A stretch of DNA of 64,000 bases from the NCBI RefSeq assembly GCF_022662015.1, contig NZ_JAKMCM010000003.1:434001-498000 (forward strand), written 5' to 3'. Made by a program: the position numbers and the translations under genes. How positions within the stretch are numbered: position 1 is the stretch's first letter; each line of letters opens with the position of its first letter. Below, in pieces: positions 33,406-41,692 of this stretch. The notes below the pieces were generated by a model. That model was given only the letters and a program-made list of their open reading frames with translations, made no database searches and was not told where the DNA came from. The DNA comes from Aestuariivivens sediminicola. GTDB lineage: Bacteria > Bacteroidota > Bacteroidia > Flavobacteriales > Flavobacteriaceae.

Positions 33406-34191
33406 ATGAATCAACCTTTGGCATATGTGCATCCCGGAGCTAAAATCGCGAAAAATGTCGTTATTGAACCTTTTACTACCATTCATAACAATGTCAAGAT
33501 TGGTGAAGGGACCTGGATAGGCAGTAATGTTACCATCATGGAAGGTGCTCGAATAGGTAAGAATTGTAATATATTTCCTGGTGCGGTTATTTCAGCGGTA
33601 CCCCAGGATTTAAAATACAATGATGAGGAAACTACAGTTGAGATCGGAGACAATGTAACCATTAGAGAATGTGTGACCATTAATAGAGGTACGGCGGATA
33701 GAATGAAAACCGTCATTGGAAATAATTGTCTCATTATGGCCTATTGCCATATTGCCCACGACTGTATTGTGGGTAATAACTGTATATTCTCTAATAATAG
33801 CACATTAGCAGGACACATTACCATAGGCGATTATGTGGTCTTAGCCGGGATGACCGCTGTACATCAATTTTGTTCTATTGGAAACCATGCCTTCGTAACA
33901 GGCGGATCGTTGGTTCGCAAGGATGTGCCTCCCTATGTAAAGGCCGCTCGCGAGCCTTTATCCTATGTGGGGATTAATTCAGTTGGATTACGTAGACGCG
34001 GATTCACATCAGAAAAGATACGTGAAATTCAGAATATTTTCAGAATATTATATCAAAAGAACTATAACAATACCCAGGCGGCGGAAATCATAGAAGCCGA
34101 AATGGAGGCAACACCGGAACGCGATGAGATCCTTCAGTTTATTAAGAATTCGCATCGCGGTATTATGAAAGGCTATTTCAAATCAAATTAA
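33406..34191 (+). CDS. lpxA: acyl-ACP--UDP-GlcNAc O-acyltransferase
   Basis: 261 residues. It catalyses the first acyl transfer of lipid A synthesis in the cytoplasm. A left-handed parallel beta-helix with hexapeptide repeats is visible in the first 190 residues (VVIEPFTTIHNNVKIGEGTW and onward). The catalytic His is expected in CHIAHDCIVGNN. The C-terminal helical part (SEKIREIQNIFRILYQK) is standard. The length of about 260 is exact for the family. It follows lpxC-fabZ closely; efp begins 4 bp after its stop. Confidence 0.95.
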   Translation: MNQPLAYVHPGAKIAKNVVIEPFTTIHNNVKIGEGTWIGSNVTIMEGARIGKNCNIFPGAVISAVPQDLKYNDEETTVEIGDNVTIRECVTINRGTADRMKTVIGNNCLIMAYCHIAHDCIVGNNCIFSNNSTLAGHITIGDYVVLAGMTAVHQFCSIGNHAFVTGGSLVRKDVPPYVKAAREPLSYVGINSVGLRRRGFTSEKIREIQNIFRILYQKNYNNTQAAEIIEAEMEATPERDEILQFIKNSHRGIMKGYFKSN

Positions 34192-34195
34192 ATAT

Positions 34196-34762
34196 ATGGC
34201 AAGTACAAGTGATATTAGAAACGGATTATGCATTAAGTATAATAATGATATTTATAAAATTGTGGAGTTTTTGCATGTCAAGCCAGGTAAGGGACCTGCT
34301 TTTGTAAGAACAAAATTGAAAAGTGTAACGACGGGAAAAGTAATTGATAATACATTTTCTGCAGGTCATAAAATAGAAGATGTTCGGGTTGAAACACATA
34401 AGTTTCAATATTTATATAATGATGGGGAGTTATATCATTTTATGAACACCGAAGATTACACGCAGATACAATTACAAGAAGCTGTTTTGGATAGACCGGA
34501 TTTAATGAAAGAGGGTGAAATTGTTACCGTGTTGATAAATACTGAAGACAATATGCCGCTTTCGGTAGAAATGCCTTCGAGTGTTATCCTGGAAATCACA
34601 CACACTGAACCCGGAGTTCGAGGCAATACGGCCACAAATGCAACAAAACCGGCTACGGTAGAAACTGGAGCGGAAGTTAATGTTCCTTTATTTATCAATG
34701 AAGGCGACAAGATTAGAATAGAAACTGAAAAAGGAACCTATAAGGAACGGATCAAGGAATAG
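34196..34762 (+). CDS. efp: translation elongation factor P
   Basis: 188 residues, standard length. EF-P relieves ribosome stalling at consecutive prolines. All three beta-barrel domains are present: domain I contains HVKPGKGPAFVRTKLKS with a candidate loop Lys (PGKG), domain II TFSAGHKIEDVRVETHKF, and domain III ends in GDKIRIETEKGTYKERI. Whether the Lys is modified cannot be seen. It sits inside the lipid A cluster, 4 bp after lpxA, an order I recall from other flavobacteria. Confidence 0.96.
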   Translation: MASTSDIRNGLCIKYNNDIYKIVEFLHVKPGKGPAFVRTKLKSVTTGKVIDNTFSAGHKIEDVRVETHKFQYLYNDGELYHFMNTEDYTQIQLQEAVLDRPDLMKEGEIVTVLINTEDNMPLSVEMPSSVILEITHTEPGVRGNTATNATKPATVETGAEVNVPLFINEGDKIRIETEKGTYKERIKE

Positions 34763-34828
34763 TGCTTATAAAAGGTCTGTCGAAATGGCTACAGCATGTT
34801 TAACTTCAGTTGATTTTAAAACTAAAAC

Positions 34829-35767
34829 GTGAAATTCCCAAAACAATATACTCTAAAGGAGATAGCGACATTAATTGGATGCAATTATATTGGTGCAGAT
34901 AATTTTCCGGTATTAGGCATGAATGAAATTCATGTTGTGGAACCGGGGGATATCGTATTTGTTGATCATCCAAAATATTACGATAAAGCCCTACAGTCTT
35001 CGGCTACCGTCGTCCTCATAAATAAAGAGGTAGAATGCCCTGAAGGGAAAGCATTGTTGGTGAGTGATGATCCATTTCGCGATTTCAATAAACTAACCCA
35101 ATACTTTAAACCCTTTAAACCTGCCGTACAATCCATTTCAGAATCTGCGGTAATCGGTGAACATACGATTATCCAGCCAAATTGTGTTATAGGACACAAT
35201 GTGGTCATAGGAAAGCATTGCGTTATTCATCCGAACGTTTGTATTTACGATGACACTATTATAGGAGATCATGTTACCATTCATGCAGGCACTGTCCTGG
35301 GAGCAAGTGCATTTTATTACAAAAAGCGCCCGGAAGGATTTGATCAATTGTTATCGGGTGGTAGGGTAGTTATTAAAAACGATGTTCATATCGGTGCATT
35401 ATGCACCATAGATCGCGGTGTTACGGGAGATACCATTATTGGAGAGGGATCAAAATTGGATAATCAAATTCAAATTGGACATGATACGGTGATCGGAAAA
35501 AAATGCTTGATTGCATCACAAGTGGGTATTGCAGGTTGTGTAATTATTGAAGACGAAGTTACGATATGGGGTCAGGTAGGCAGTACGAGTGCCATCACTA
35601 TTGGTGAAAAAGCTGTCATTTTAGCCCAGTCAGGAATCAGCAAATCTCTGGAGGGGCATAAAACATATTTTGGTTATCCGGCTGAAGAATCGAGACTGAA
35701 ATTAAAGGAATTGGCACTAATTAAAAAAATCCCGGAAATATTAGAGCAATTAAAAAACAGAAAGTAG
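34829..35767 (+). CDS. second LpxD-like N-acyltransferase
   Basis: 312 residues, 30 shorter than the first LpxD. The N-terminal domain ([20 protein letters not shown], then [19 protein letters not shown]) and hexapeptide beta-helix ([19 protein letters not shown]) are those of LpxD, with the catalytic-site equivalent [12 protein letters not shown]. There, GH replaces the AH of the first copy. The [20 protein letters not shown] segment is LpxD-like. Start GTG at 34829. It may be a real second acyltransferase with different chain or sugar specificity, or act on another sugar nucleotide; sequence alone does not decide. Position after efp and before sucD. Confidence 0.8.
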   Translation: MKFPKQYTLKEIATLIGCNYIGADNFPVLGMNEIHVVEPGDIVFVDHPKYYDKALQSSATVVLINKEVECPEGKALLVSDDPFRDFNKLTQYFKPFKPAVQSISESAVIGEHTIIQPNCVIGHNVVIGKHCVIHPNVCIYDDTIIGDHVTIHAGTVLGASAFYYKKRPEGFDQLLSGGRVVIKNDVHIGALCTIDRGVTGDTIIGEGSKLDNQIQIGHDTVIGKKCLIASQVGIAGCVIIEDEVTIWGQVGSTSAITIGEKAVILAQSGISKSLEGHKTYFGYPAEESRLKLKELALIKKIPEILEQLKNRK

Positions 35768-35792
35768 ACTTTATTAAACCATTTCTAAATAC

Positions 35793-35800
35793 TACTTTTG
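35793..35800 (+). promoter_or_regulatory. -7 element before sucD
   Basis: TACTTTTG (TAnnTTTG) lies 37 bp before the sucD ATG. It suggests sucD has its own promoter rather than depending on the lipid A cluster. Confidence 0.45.
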
Positions 35801-35837
35801 TGACGCCTTTTAAAATGATTAAATAAATAAGAAAAAC

Positions 35838-36710
35838 ATGAGTGTTTTAGTAAATAAGAATTCCAAAATAATTGTACAGGGTTTTACTGGTAGTGAAGGA
35901 ACGTTCCATGCCGGACAGATGATTGAATACGGTACAAATGTAGTTGGCGGTGTAACACCCGGAAAGGGTGGTCAAACCCATTTAGGTAAACCCGTCTTTA
36001 ATACCGTCAAGGAAGCGGTAGAACAGGTTGGTGCGGATACGACCATTATTTTTGTGCCTCCGGCCTTTGCCGCTGATGCCATTATGGAAGCCGCTGATGC
36101 CGGTATTAAGGTGATTATTACTATTACGGAAGGCATTCCTGTTGCGGATATGATCATCGCTTCAAACTATTTAAAGAATAAGGATTGTCGCTTAGTTGGT
36201 CCAAATTGTCCGGGTGTTATTACTCCTGAAGAGGCAAAAGTTGGTATTATGCCGGGGTTTGTATTTAAAAAAGGCAAGGTTGGTATAGTCTCTAAATCTG
36301 GAACATTGACATATGAAGCTGCAGATCAGGTTGTTAAACAGGGCTTGGGGATCACTACAGCCATTGGTATTGGCGGTGATCCTATTATCGGTACGACTAC
36401 CAAAGAAGCCGTCGAACTGCTTGTAAACGATCCGGAGACCGAAGCTGTGGTGATGATTGGCGAAATAGGTGGGCAATTGGAAGCCGATGCCGCGAATTGG
36501 TATAAAGACAGTGGAAGTAAGAAGCCAATCGTAGGGTTCATAGCAGGAGAAACTGCTCCGGCCGGCCGCACTATGGGACATGCCGGCGCTATTGTCGGTG
36601 GTAGTGATGATACCGCCCAGGCAAAAAAGAAAATTATGAGAGCCTGTGGAATTCATGTTGTAGATTCCCCGGCGGAAATAGGAAAAAAGGTCGCTGAAGT
36701 ATTATCTTAG
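35838..36710 (+). CDS. sucD: succinyl-CoA ligase, alpha subunit
   Basis: 290 residues. With SucC it converts succinyl-CoA to succinate while forming ATP or GTP in the TCA cycle. CoA-binding Rossmann part (VQGFTGSEGTFHAGQMIEYG), the central GPNCPGVITPEEAKVGIMPG, and the phosphorylated His in GHAGAIVGG near residue 250 are all present. Length is standard. The beta subunit gene is not in this window. It is followed by an intrinsic terminator and then fabG. Confidence 0.97.
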   Translation: MSVLVNKNSKIIVQGFTGSEGTFHAGQMIEYGTNVVGGVTPGKGGQTHLGKPVFNTVKEAVEQVGADTTIIFVPPAFAADAIMEAADAGIKVIITITEGIPVADMIIASNYLKNKDCRLVGPNCPGVITPEEAKVGIMPGFVFKKGKVGIVSKSGTLTYEAADQVVKQGLGITTAIGIGGDPIIGTTTKEAVELLVNDPETEAVVMIGEIGGQLEADAANWYKDSGSKKPIVGFIAGETAPAGRTMGHAGAIVGGSDDTAQAKKKIMRACGIHVVDSPAEIGKKVAEVLS

Positions 36711-36734
36711 AAAACCCTTTTTAAAAGATATGAA

Positions 36735-36759
36735 CCTCACATTTTTTGTGGGGTTTTTT
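36735..36759 (+). terminator. intrinsic terminator after sucD
   Basis: CCTCACA (36735-36741) pairs with TGTGGGG (36747-36753, one G-U), followed by TTTTTT. Confidence 0.85.
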
Positions 36760-36782
36760 AATATATACAATTTTGTTATTAG

Positions 36783-36790
36783 TATATTTG
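36783..36790 (+). promoter_or_regulatory. -7 element before fabG
   Basis: TATATTTG (TAnnTTTG) lies 35 bp before the ATG at 36826 and just downstream of the sucD terminator. No -33 element at proper spacing. Confidence 0.45.
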
Positions 36791-36825
36791 ATTTTTAATC
36801 ATTTCATTAAAAACAATTACCGAAC

Positions 36826-37572
36826 ATGAAAATCTTAGAAGGAAAAACAGCTATTGTTACTGGGGCCAGCAGAGGCATAGGCAAAGGTATCGCGCAGGTC
36901 TTTGCAGATCATGGAGCGAATGTCGCGTTTACTTACAGTTCTTCAGTTGATGCTGCTAAAGCATTGGAGGATGAATTGATAGCCAAAGGGGTTAAGGCAA
37001 AGGGATATCAAAGTAATGCCGCGAGTTTTGATGAAGCTCAAAAATTGGCGGAAGATGTGGTTGCAGAATTTGGAAGTATAGATATTTTAGTAAACAATGC
37101 TGGTATTACAAAAGATAATCTTCTTATGCGCATTACAGAAGAAGATTTTGACAAGGTTATTGAGGTCAACCTTAAATCGGTATTCAACATGACCAAGGCT
37201 GTTCAGCGGACCATGTTGAAACAACGTAAAGGATCGATCATCAATATGAGTTCGGTTGTTGGTGTTAAAGGTAATGCAGGACAAACCAATTATGCTGCAT
37301 CCAAGGCTGGAATTATTGGGTTCTCAAAATCCGTAGCCTTAGAACTGGGATCAAGAAATATAAGGAGTAATGTGGTTGCTCCCGGATTTATAGAGACCGA
37401 GATGACTGCGAAACTTGATGAAAATGTTGTGAAAGGATGGCGCGATGCTATTCCATTGAAACGTGGTGGAACTCCGGAAGATATCGCCAATGTTTGTGTC
37501 TTTCTGGCCAGCGACATGAGTGCCTATGTTACAGGGCAAACACTTAATGTGGATGGCGGAATGTTGACGTAG
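36826..37572 (+). CDS. fabG: 3-oxoacyl-[acyl-carrier-protein] reductase
   Basis: 248 residues of the short-chain dehydrogenase fold. The NADP motif TGASRGIGKGIA is near 14-25, NNAGIT near 90, catalytic Ser in MSSVVGVKGNAGQ, and Tyr-x3-Lys in YAASKAG. The C-terminal end (YVTGQTLNVDGGM) is typical of FabG. It performs the first reduction of each fatty-acid elongation cycle. Neighbouring lipid A genes share the acyl-ACP pool, but fabG is separated by a terminator and its own promoter. Confidence 0.95.
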   Translation: MKILEGKTAIVTGASRGIGKGIAQVFADHGANVAFTYSSSVDAAKALEDELIAKGVKAKGYQSNAASFDEAQKLAEDVVAEFGSIDILVNNAGITKDNLLMRITEEDFDKVIEVNLKSVFNMTKAVQRTMLKQRKGSIINMSSVVGVKGNAGQTNYAASKAGIIGFSKSVALELGSRNIRSNVVAPGFIETEMTAKLDENVVKGWRDAIPLKRGGTPEDIANVCVFLASDMSAYVTGQTLNVDGGMLT

Positions 37573-37663
37573 AACGTCATTTTTGAATTGCCATATGAAA
37601 TGTCATAAAGTATCGTGTCCATCCTCGCAGAAATAGAATGGAAGCGTCCTAATCCGTAGATTA

Positions 37664-39697
37664 ATGAATTCGGAAACCCTCTTGTTGATTATATTAGCCG
37701 GAATTACTGCCATTTTGTTAGCGGGGTTTCAATATTTTAGAAAATCAAAAAGCATGTCTAAACAGAACATGCTTTTTATGTTTTTAAGATTTATATCTTT
37801 TTTTTCAATTGGCTTATTGCTTATTAATCCGAAATTTGAACAGATTTCTAAGTCTATAGAGAAACCGAATTTAATTGTAGCTGTCGATAATTCTAACTCC
37901 GTTAATTATTTAGATCAGGAAGAAAATGTCGAAAATTTAGTTCAACTGATTGCTAATAACAAGGTGTTAGCAGATAAGTTCAATATAGATTTTTATGCCT
38001 TTGGAAATGAGCTTAAAAACTTAGATTCTCTTGCATTTTTAGACAAACAAACGAATATAGATAAGGTATTCAATCAACTGAATCAGGTATATAAAAACAG
38101 CAGCTCACCAACACTTATAATCACTGATGGGAATCAGACCTATGGCAATGATTATGAATTTTCATTTTCGAAATACAAGCAACCGATTTATCCGGTAATT
38201 TTAGGCGATACGATTACCTATACCGATTTAAAAATTCAACAGCTTAACGTCAACAAGTATGCCTTTTTAAAAAATCAATTTCCTGTTGAAGCTATATTAA
38301 TGTATAACGGCAATGAAAATATCGATTCCAGGTTTGTCGTTTACAGAGGGAATAATGTCCTTTATTCTCAAAACCTCAGTTTTACGAAATCCGATAATTC
38401 AAGAGTCATTAATTTCACTTTGCCGGCTTCGAATGTTGGAGTGACTTCATATAGGGCATCATTAATACCATTGGAGATTGAAAAAAATAAGTTAAATAAT
38501 ACAAGGGAATTTGCGGTAGATATTATTGACCAGAAAACAAAAATAGCCATAGTCAGTAGTTTTTTACATCCCGATTTAGGCGTATTTAAAAAAACGATAG
38601 AACGTAATGAACAACGCTCGGTATCCTTTTTAGAGCCACAACAGTTAATAGATGAAATAGATGATTTTCAGTTAGTTATATTATATCAACCTAACTATGA
38701 GTTTAAAGCACTGATGGAGGAGTTGAATACTTCCAATAAGAATAAATGGATTGTTGTAGGGACTAAAACCGACTTGGAATTTTTAAATAGTGTCACTACC
38801 TACTTTCAACATGAAATTACCGGACAGTTGGAGGAGTACCAGGCCGAACTGAATATGAATTATACACCGTTTATGGTTGATGATATTAATTTTGAATCAT
38901 TACCACCCTTGAGGTCAAGTTACGGCACCCTGAATTTTAATATTCCTTTCGAAACCATACTGACCAAAACCATTAATGGTATAAATACTTTTGAGCCTTT
39001 GCTCGCCACTTTTGATACCAATTCTAGAAGAGAGGCCATCCTTTTGGGAGAGAATCTATGGCAATGGAGGGCACAGAGTTTTGTTATGTCTAAATCCTTC
39101 AATCCCTTTGATGATTTTATTAGCAAAATTATTCAATATTTATCCACAAATACACAGAGAACACGCCTAAACCTGGATTATGAAACATTTTATAATGGCA
39201 GTACAAGTGTCATTGTAAAAGCCCAATATTTTGATAAGAACTATCAGTTTGATCCGAGAGAATCCTTGACGATCACGATAAAAGACGAGGTGTCTGAAGA
39301 CATGCAAACCATACCCCTGGTACTCAAAAAAAACAGTTATGAAGTCGATTTGAGTAACTTACCACCATCGAAATATGCATTTTCAGTTAGCGCCGCCGGT
39401 GACAACATATCTAAATCAGGAACCTTTCAAATTCTGGAATATAATGTGGAGCAACAATTTTTAAATGCCAATGTTATGAAGTTGCAACGGCTGGCTGCAG
39501 AAAGTTCAGGGAAAAGTTATTTTATCGAAGATGCAGCAGATGTCATACAGGATTTAATCGTTGACAATCGGTATTTACCTATTCAGAAAAGACATAAAAA
39601 TAGCTTACCTTTGATAGATTGGAAATACCTACTTTTGATTATTGTTTTAAGCTTATCGATAGAGTGGTTTATAAGAAAATATAACGGATTAATTTAA
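37664..39697 (+). CDS. membrane-anchored VWA-like protein, function unknown
   Basis: 677 residues. Two membrane helices near the N-terminus (about 5-22 and 37-55), a long periplasmic-looking part, and one helix near 650-668 followed by a basic end. The region after the second helix starts LIVAVDNSNSVNYLDQEENV, a von Willebrand A-like strand with a degenerate MIDAS (DNSNS in place of D-x-S-x-S, which it fits at D, S, S). ITDGNQTYG is the later conserved motif of VWA domains. The layout is like BatA-like or glutamine-amidotransferase-like membrane proteins of Bacteroidota, without their usual neighbours. The SPFH gene follows after 11 bp and is likely cotranscribed. Confidence 0.75.
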   Translation: MNSETLLLIILAGITAILLAGFQYFRKSKSMSKQNMLFMFLRFISFFSIGLLLINPKFEQISKSIEKPNLIVAVDNSNSVNYLDQEENVENLVQLIANNKVLADKFNIDFYAFGNELKNLDSLAFLDKQTNIDKVFNQLNQVYKNSSSPTLIITDGNQTYGNDYEFSFSKYKQPIYPVILGDTITYTDLKIQQLNVNKYAFLKNQFPVEAILMYNGNENIDSRFVVYRGNNVLYSQNLSFTKSDNSRVINFTLPASNVGVTSYRASLIPLEIEKNKLNNTREFAVDIIDQKTKIAIVSSFLHPDLGVFKKTIERNEQRSVSFLEPQQLIDEIDDFQLVILYQPNYEFKALMEELNTSNKNKWIVVGTKTDLEFLNSVTTYFQHEITGQLEEYQAELNMNYTPFMVDDINFESLPPLRSSYGTLNFNIPFETILTKTINGINTFEPLLATFDTNSRREAILLGENLWQWRAQSFVMSKSFNPFDDFISKIIQYLSTNTQRTRLNLDYETFYNGSTSVIVKAQYFDKNYQFDPRESLTITIKDEVSEDMQTIPLVLKKNSYEVDLSNLPPSKYAFSVSAAGDNISKSGTFQILEYNVEQQFLNANVMKLQRLAAESSGKSYFIEDAADVIQDLIVDNRYLPIQKRHKNSLPLIDWKYLLLIIVLSLSIEWFIRKYNGLI

Positions 39698-39708
39698 ATA
39701 GATATAGA

Positions 39709-40524
39709 ATGGAAAAATTACCAAAAATCGCATTACCTTTTGTTATTTCAGCAATCGTGTTGCTCATATTACTTGCAAAATCTGCAGTTACTATTGGCTC
39801 TGGTCAGGCAGGTGTATTGTATAAGACTTTTGGAGGTGGTGTCGTAACGGATGAAGCACCTTTAGGAGAAGGATTTCATATTGTAGCCCCATGGAATAAA
39901 GTTTATATTTATGAAGTAAGACGTCAAGAAATATTTGAAAAAATGAAAGTACTGTCGTCTAACGGATTGGATATACAATTGGATGCTTCGGCATGGTATA
40001 AACCGGATTATGCCAAGCTGGGCAAATTGCATCAGGAAATAGGTGAGAGTTATTTACAACGTATAATTTTACCAACCATTAGATCGGCTGCACGTAGTGT
40101 GGTGGGGCGCTATACTCCCGAACAGTTATACTCGAGTAAACGTGATGCCATACAACGTGAAATTTTTGAAGAAACAAAAAAGATTGTGGATGACCAATAC
40201 ATTGTACTTGATGAAATATTGGTTAGAGACGTTACCTTACCGCCCACTATAAAAGAAGCTATTGAACGAAAATTAAAACAAGAACAAGAGTCGTTGGAAT
40301 ATGAGTTCAGACTGGTTACAGCTCAAAAAGAAGCAGAGCGTCAGCGTATTGAAGCTCAGGGAAAGGCTGATGCCAATAAAATTTTAAGTGCCTCTCTAAC
40401 CGATAAAATATTGCAAGACAAAGGTATTGAAGCGACTATAAAATTAGCTGAATCGCCTAATAGTAAGGTGGTAGTTATTGGGTCCGGGGATACCGGTATG
40501 CCTATAATTTTGGGAAATCAGTAA
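39709..40524 (+). CDS. SPFH/prohibitin-family membrane protein
   Basis: 271 residues with one N-terminal membrane helix (ALPFVISAIVLLILLA, about 8-24). An SPFH (band 7) domain follows (GQAGVLYKTFGGGVV, then GFHIVAPWNKVYIYEVRRQE) and then a coiled region at about 190-225 (KEAIERKLKQEQESLEYEF, then QKEAERQRIEAQGKADANK). Such proteins form ring-like membrane scaffolds that often regulate FtsH-type proteolysis. It follows the VWA-like gene by 11 bp. The prohibitin-like branch is indicated by RSAARSVVGRYTPEQLYSSK. Confidence 0.9.
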   Translation: MEKLPKIALPFVISAIVLLILLAKSAVTIGSGQAGVLYKTFGGGVVTDEAPLGEGFHIVAPWNKVYIYEVRRQEIFEKMKVLSSNGLDIQLDASAWYKPDYAKLGKLHQEIGESYLQRIILPTIRSAARSVVGRYTPEQLYSSKRDAIQREIFEETKKIVDDQYIVLDEILVRDVTLPPTIKEAIERKLKQEQESLEYEFRLVTAQKEAERQRIEAQGKADANKILSASLTDKILQDKGIEATIKLAESPNSKVVVIGSGDTGMPIILGNQ

Positions 40525-40623
40525 TTAATATATCAGTTATTTAATTATTCTATTACGTTTTAACTAAAATAGAATTGAAAATTATGTTGATTTTTAAAAA
40601 CTGATAAAATTGACCTTTAAATT

Positions 40624-40656
40624 TTTGGATATTTAAGTATTATTTACAGATATTTG
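40624..40656 (+). promoter_or_regulatory. promoter of the his operon
   Basis: -33 TTTG at 40624-40627 and a near-consensus -7 box GATATTTG (40649-40656; consensus TAnnTTTG, one mismatch) separated by 21 bp. Predicted +1 near 40663, ten bases before the leader peptide. Confidence 0.65.
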
Positions 40657-40672
40657 TAGCTCAAAAGAAAAC

Positions 40673-40726
40673 ATGAACTTTATTCACACACATCATCATT
40701 CTCTAATTTGCACTCAAGCGAAGTGA
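40673..40726 (+). CDS. his operon leader peptide (attenuator), 17 residues
   Basis: ATG at 40673, TGA at 40724-40726, encoding MNFIHTHHHSLICTQAK. Four of residues 5-9 are His (cac aca cat cat cat), a dense run expected of a leader peptide that senses charged tRNA-His. It lies 107 bp before hisG and about 10 bases after the predicted transcription start. The last codons overlap the sequence CTCAAGCG (40713-40720), which can pair with the left arm of the downstream terminator. A ribosome that reaches the stop codon would cover this segment. The peptide itself probably has no other role. Confidence 0.85.
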   Translation: MNFIHTHHHSLICTQAK

Positions 40727-40786
40727 AGATGTATTGAATAAAATCAAGATATTTTAAACCCGTTTGAGACAATCAAGCGGGTTTTT
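40713..40786 (+). promoter_or_regulatory. his attenuator: antiterminator segment and terminator
   Basis: CTCAAGCG (40713-40720) can pair with CGTTTGAG (40761-40768; eight pairs, one G-U). That same sequence forms part of the left arm of the terminator: AAACCCGTTTGA (40756-40767) with TCAAGCGGGTTT (40773-40784; twelve pairs, one G-U). The two pairings are mutually exclusive. Stalling at the His codons leaves CTCAAGCG free and favours the antiterminator; reading through to the TGA would mask it and favour termination. Confidence 0.85.
40756..40786 (+). terminator. attenuator terminator upstream of hisG
   Basis: Twelve-pair stem, loop gacaa, then TTTTT starting within the right arm (40782-40786). 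It lies 48 bp before hisG. Confidence 0.88.
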
Positions 40787-40833
40787 CATTTAAAAACTTT
40801 AGAGGATTGTTTCAGACTCACAAATAATATAAA

Positions 40834-41691
40834 ATGAGTAAGTTAAGAATAGCAGTTCAAAAATCTGGACGATTAAACGAGGACTCCATGAGGATTTTAA
40901 AGGATATTGGTATAGCCATTGACAATGGTAAGGACCAATTGAAAGCGTCAGCGAGGGATTTCCCCGTTGAGGTGTTTTATTTGAGAAATGGCGATATCCC
41001 GCAATACCTAAAAGATGGAGTCGTTGATGCGGCCATAATAGGTGAGAATGTATTGATAGAAAAAGGAGAAGGCATTGCTATAGCTGAGCGGCTCGGCTTT
41101 TCAAAATGTCGCGTTTGTATCGCGGTGCCTAAATCTGTGAACTATTCGAATATCAAAGACCTGCAAGGAAAGCGTATCGCAACGTCCTATCCGGTTACTG
41201 TTCAAAAGTTTCTGGACAAGCATGACGTTTTAGCCAACCTGCACATCATCAATGGTTCTGTAGAAATTGCGCCCAATATTGGATTGGCTGATGCTATTTG
41301 TGATATTGTTTCCAGTGGAAGCACCTTATTTAAAAATAATTTAAAGGAAGTTGAAACAATATTGAAATCTGAAGCCGTATTGGCAGTTTCACCTGTTTTA
41401 ACCGAAGATAAAAAATCCATATTAAGCACCATACAATTTCGAATACGATCGGTATTAAAAGGAAGAAATTCAAGATATATCCTTTTGAACGCGCCCAATG
41501 ATAAGTTAAATGATATTATTAGTGTATTGCCGGGCATGAAAAGCCCGACAGTATTGCCTTTAGCGGAAGAGGGTTGGAGTTCTGTTCACTCTGTAATAAG
41601 TAAAAATGAATTCTGGGATGTTATAGATGACCTCAAAGCAAAGGGTGCGCAAGGTATATTAGTTTGTCCAATTGAGAAAATGGTATTATAA
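40834..41691 (+). CDS. hisG: ATP phosphoribosyltransferase
   Basis: 285 residues. It catalyses the first step of histidine synthesis, condensing ATP and PRPP, and is normally inhibited by histidine. The long-form HisG is indicated by length and by a C-terminal regulatory domain after about residue 215 (NDKLNDIISVLPGMKSPTVL). The catalytic part contains LRIAVQKSGRLNEDSM, and the PRPP loop is in DIVSSGSTLFKNNLKEVE. It is the first gene of the operon, behind an attenuator. hisD starts 1 bp after its stop. Confidence 0.96.
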   Translation: MSKLRIAVQKSGRLNEDSMRILKDIGIAIDNGKDQLKASARDFPVEVFYLRNGDIPQYLKDGVVDAAIIGENVLIEKGEGIAIAERLGFSKCRVCIAVPKSVNYSNIKDLQGKRIATSYPVTVQKFLDKHDVLANLHIINGSVEIAPNIGLADAICDIVSSGSTLFKNNLKEVETILKSEAVLAVSPVLTEDKKSILSTIQFRIRSVLKGRNSRYILLNAPNDKLNDIISVLPGMKSPTVLPLAEEGWSSVHSVISKNEFWDVIDDLKAKGAQGILVCPIEKMVL

Positions 41692-41692
41692 A

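Noticed and set aside
36192-36656. 154-residue antisense frame inside sucD
   Set aside because: It is a shadow of a conserved gene in another frame, with low-complexity composition typical of antisense frames.
41672-41692. Upstream ATG for hisD within hisG
   Set aside because: The added residues (MRKWYYK) are not family-like and the ATG at 41693 directly follows the hisG stop.
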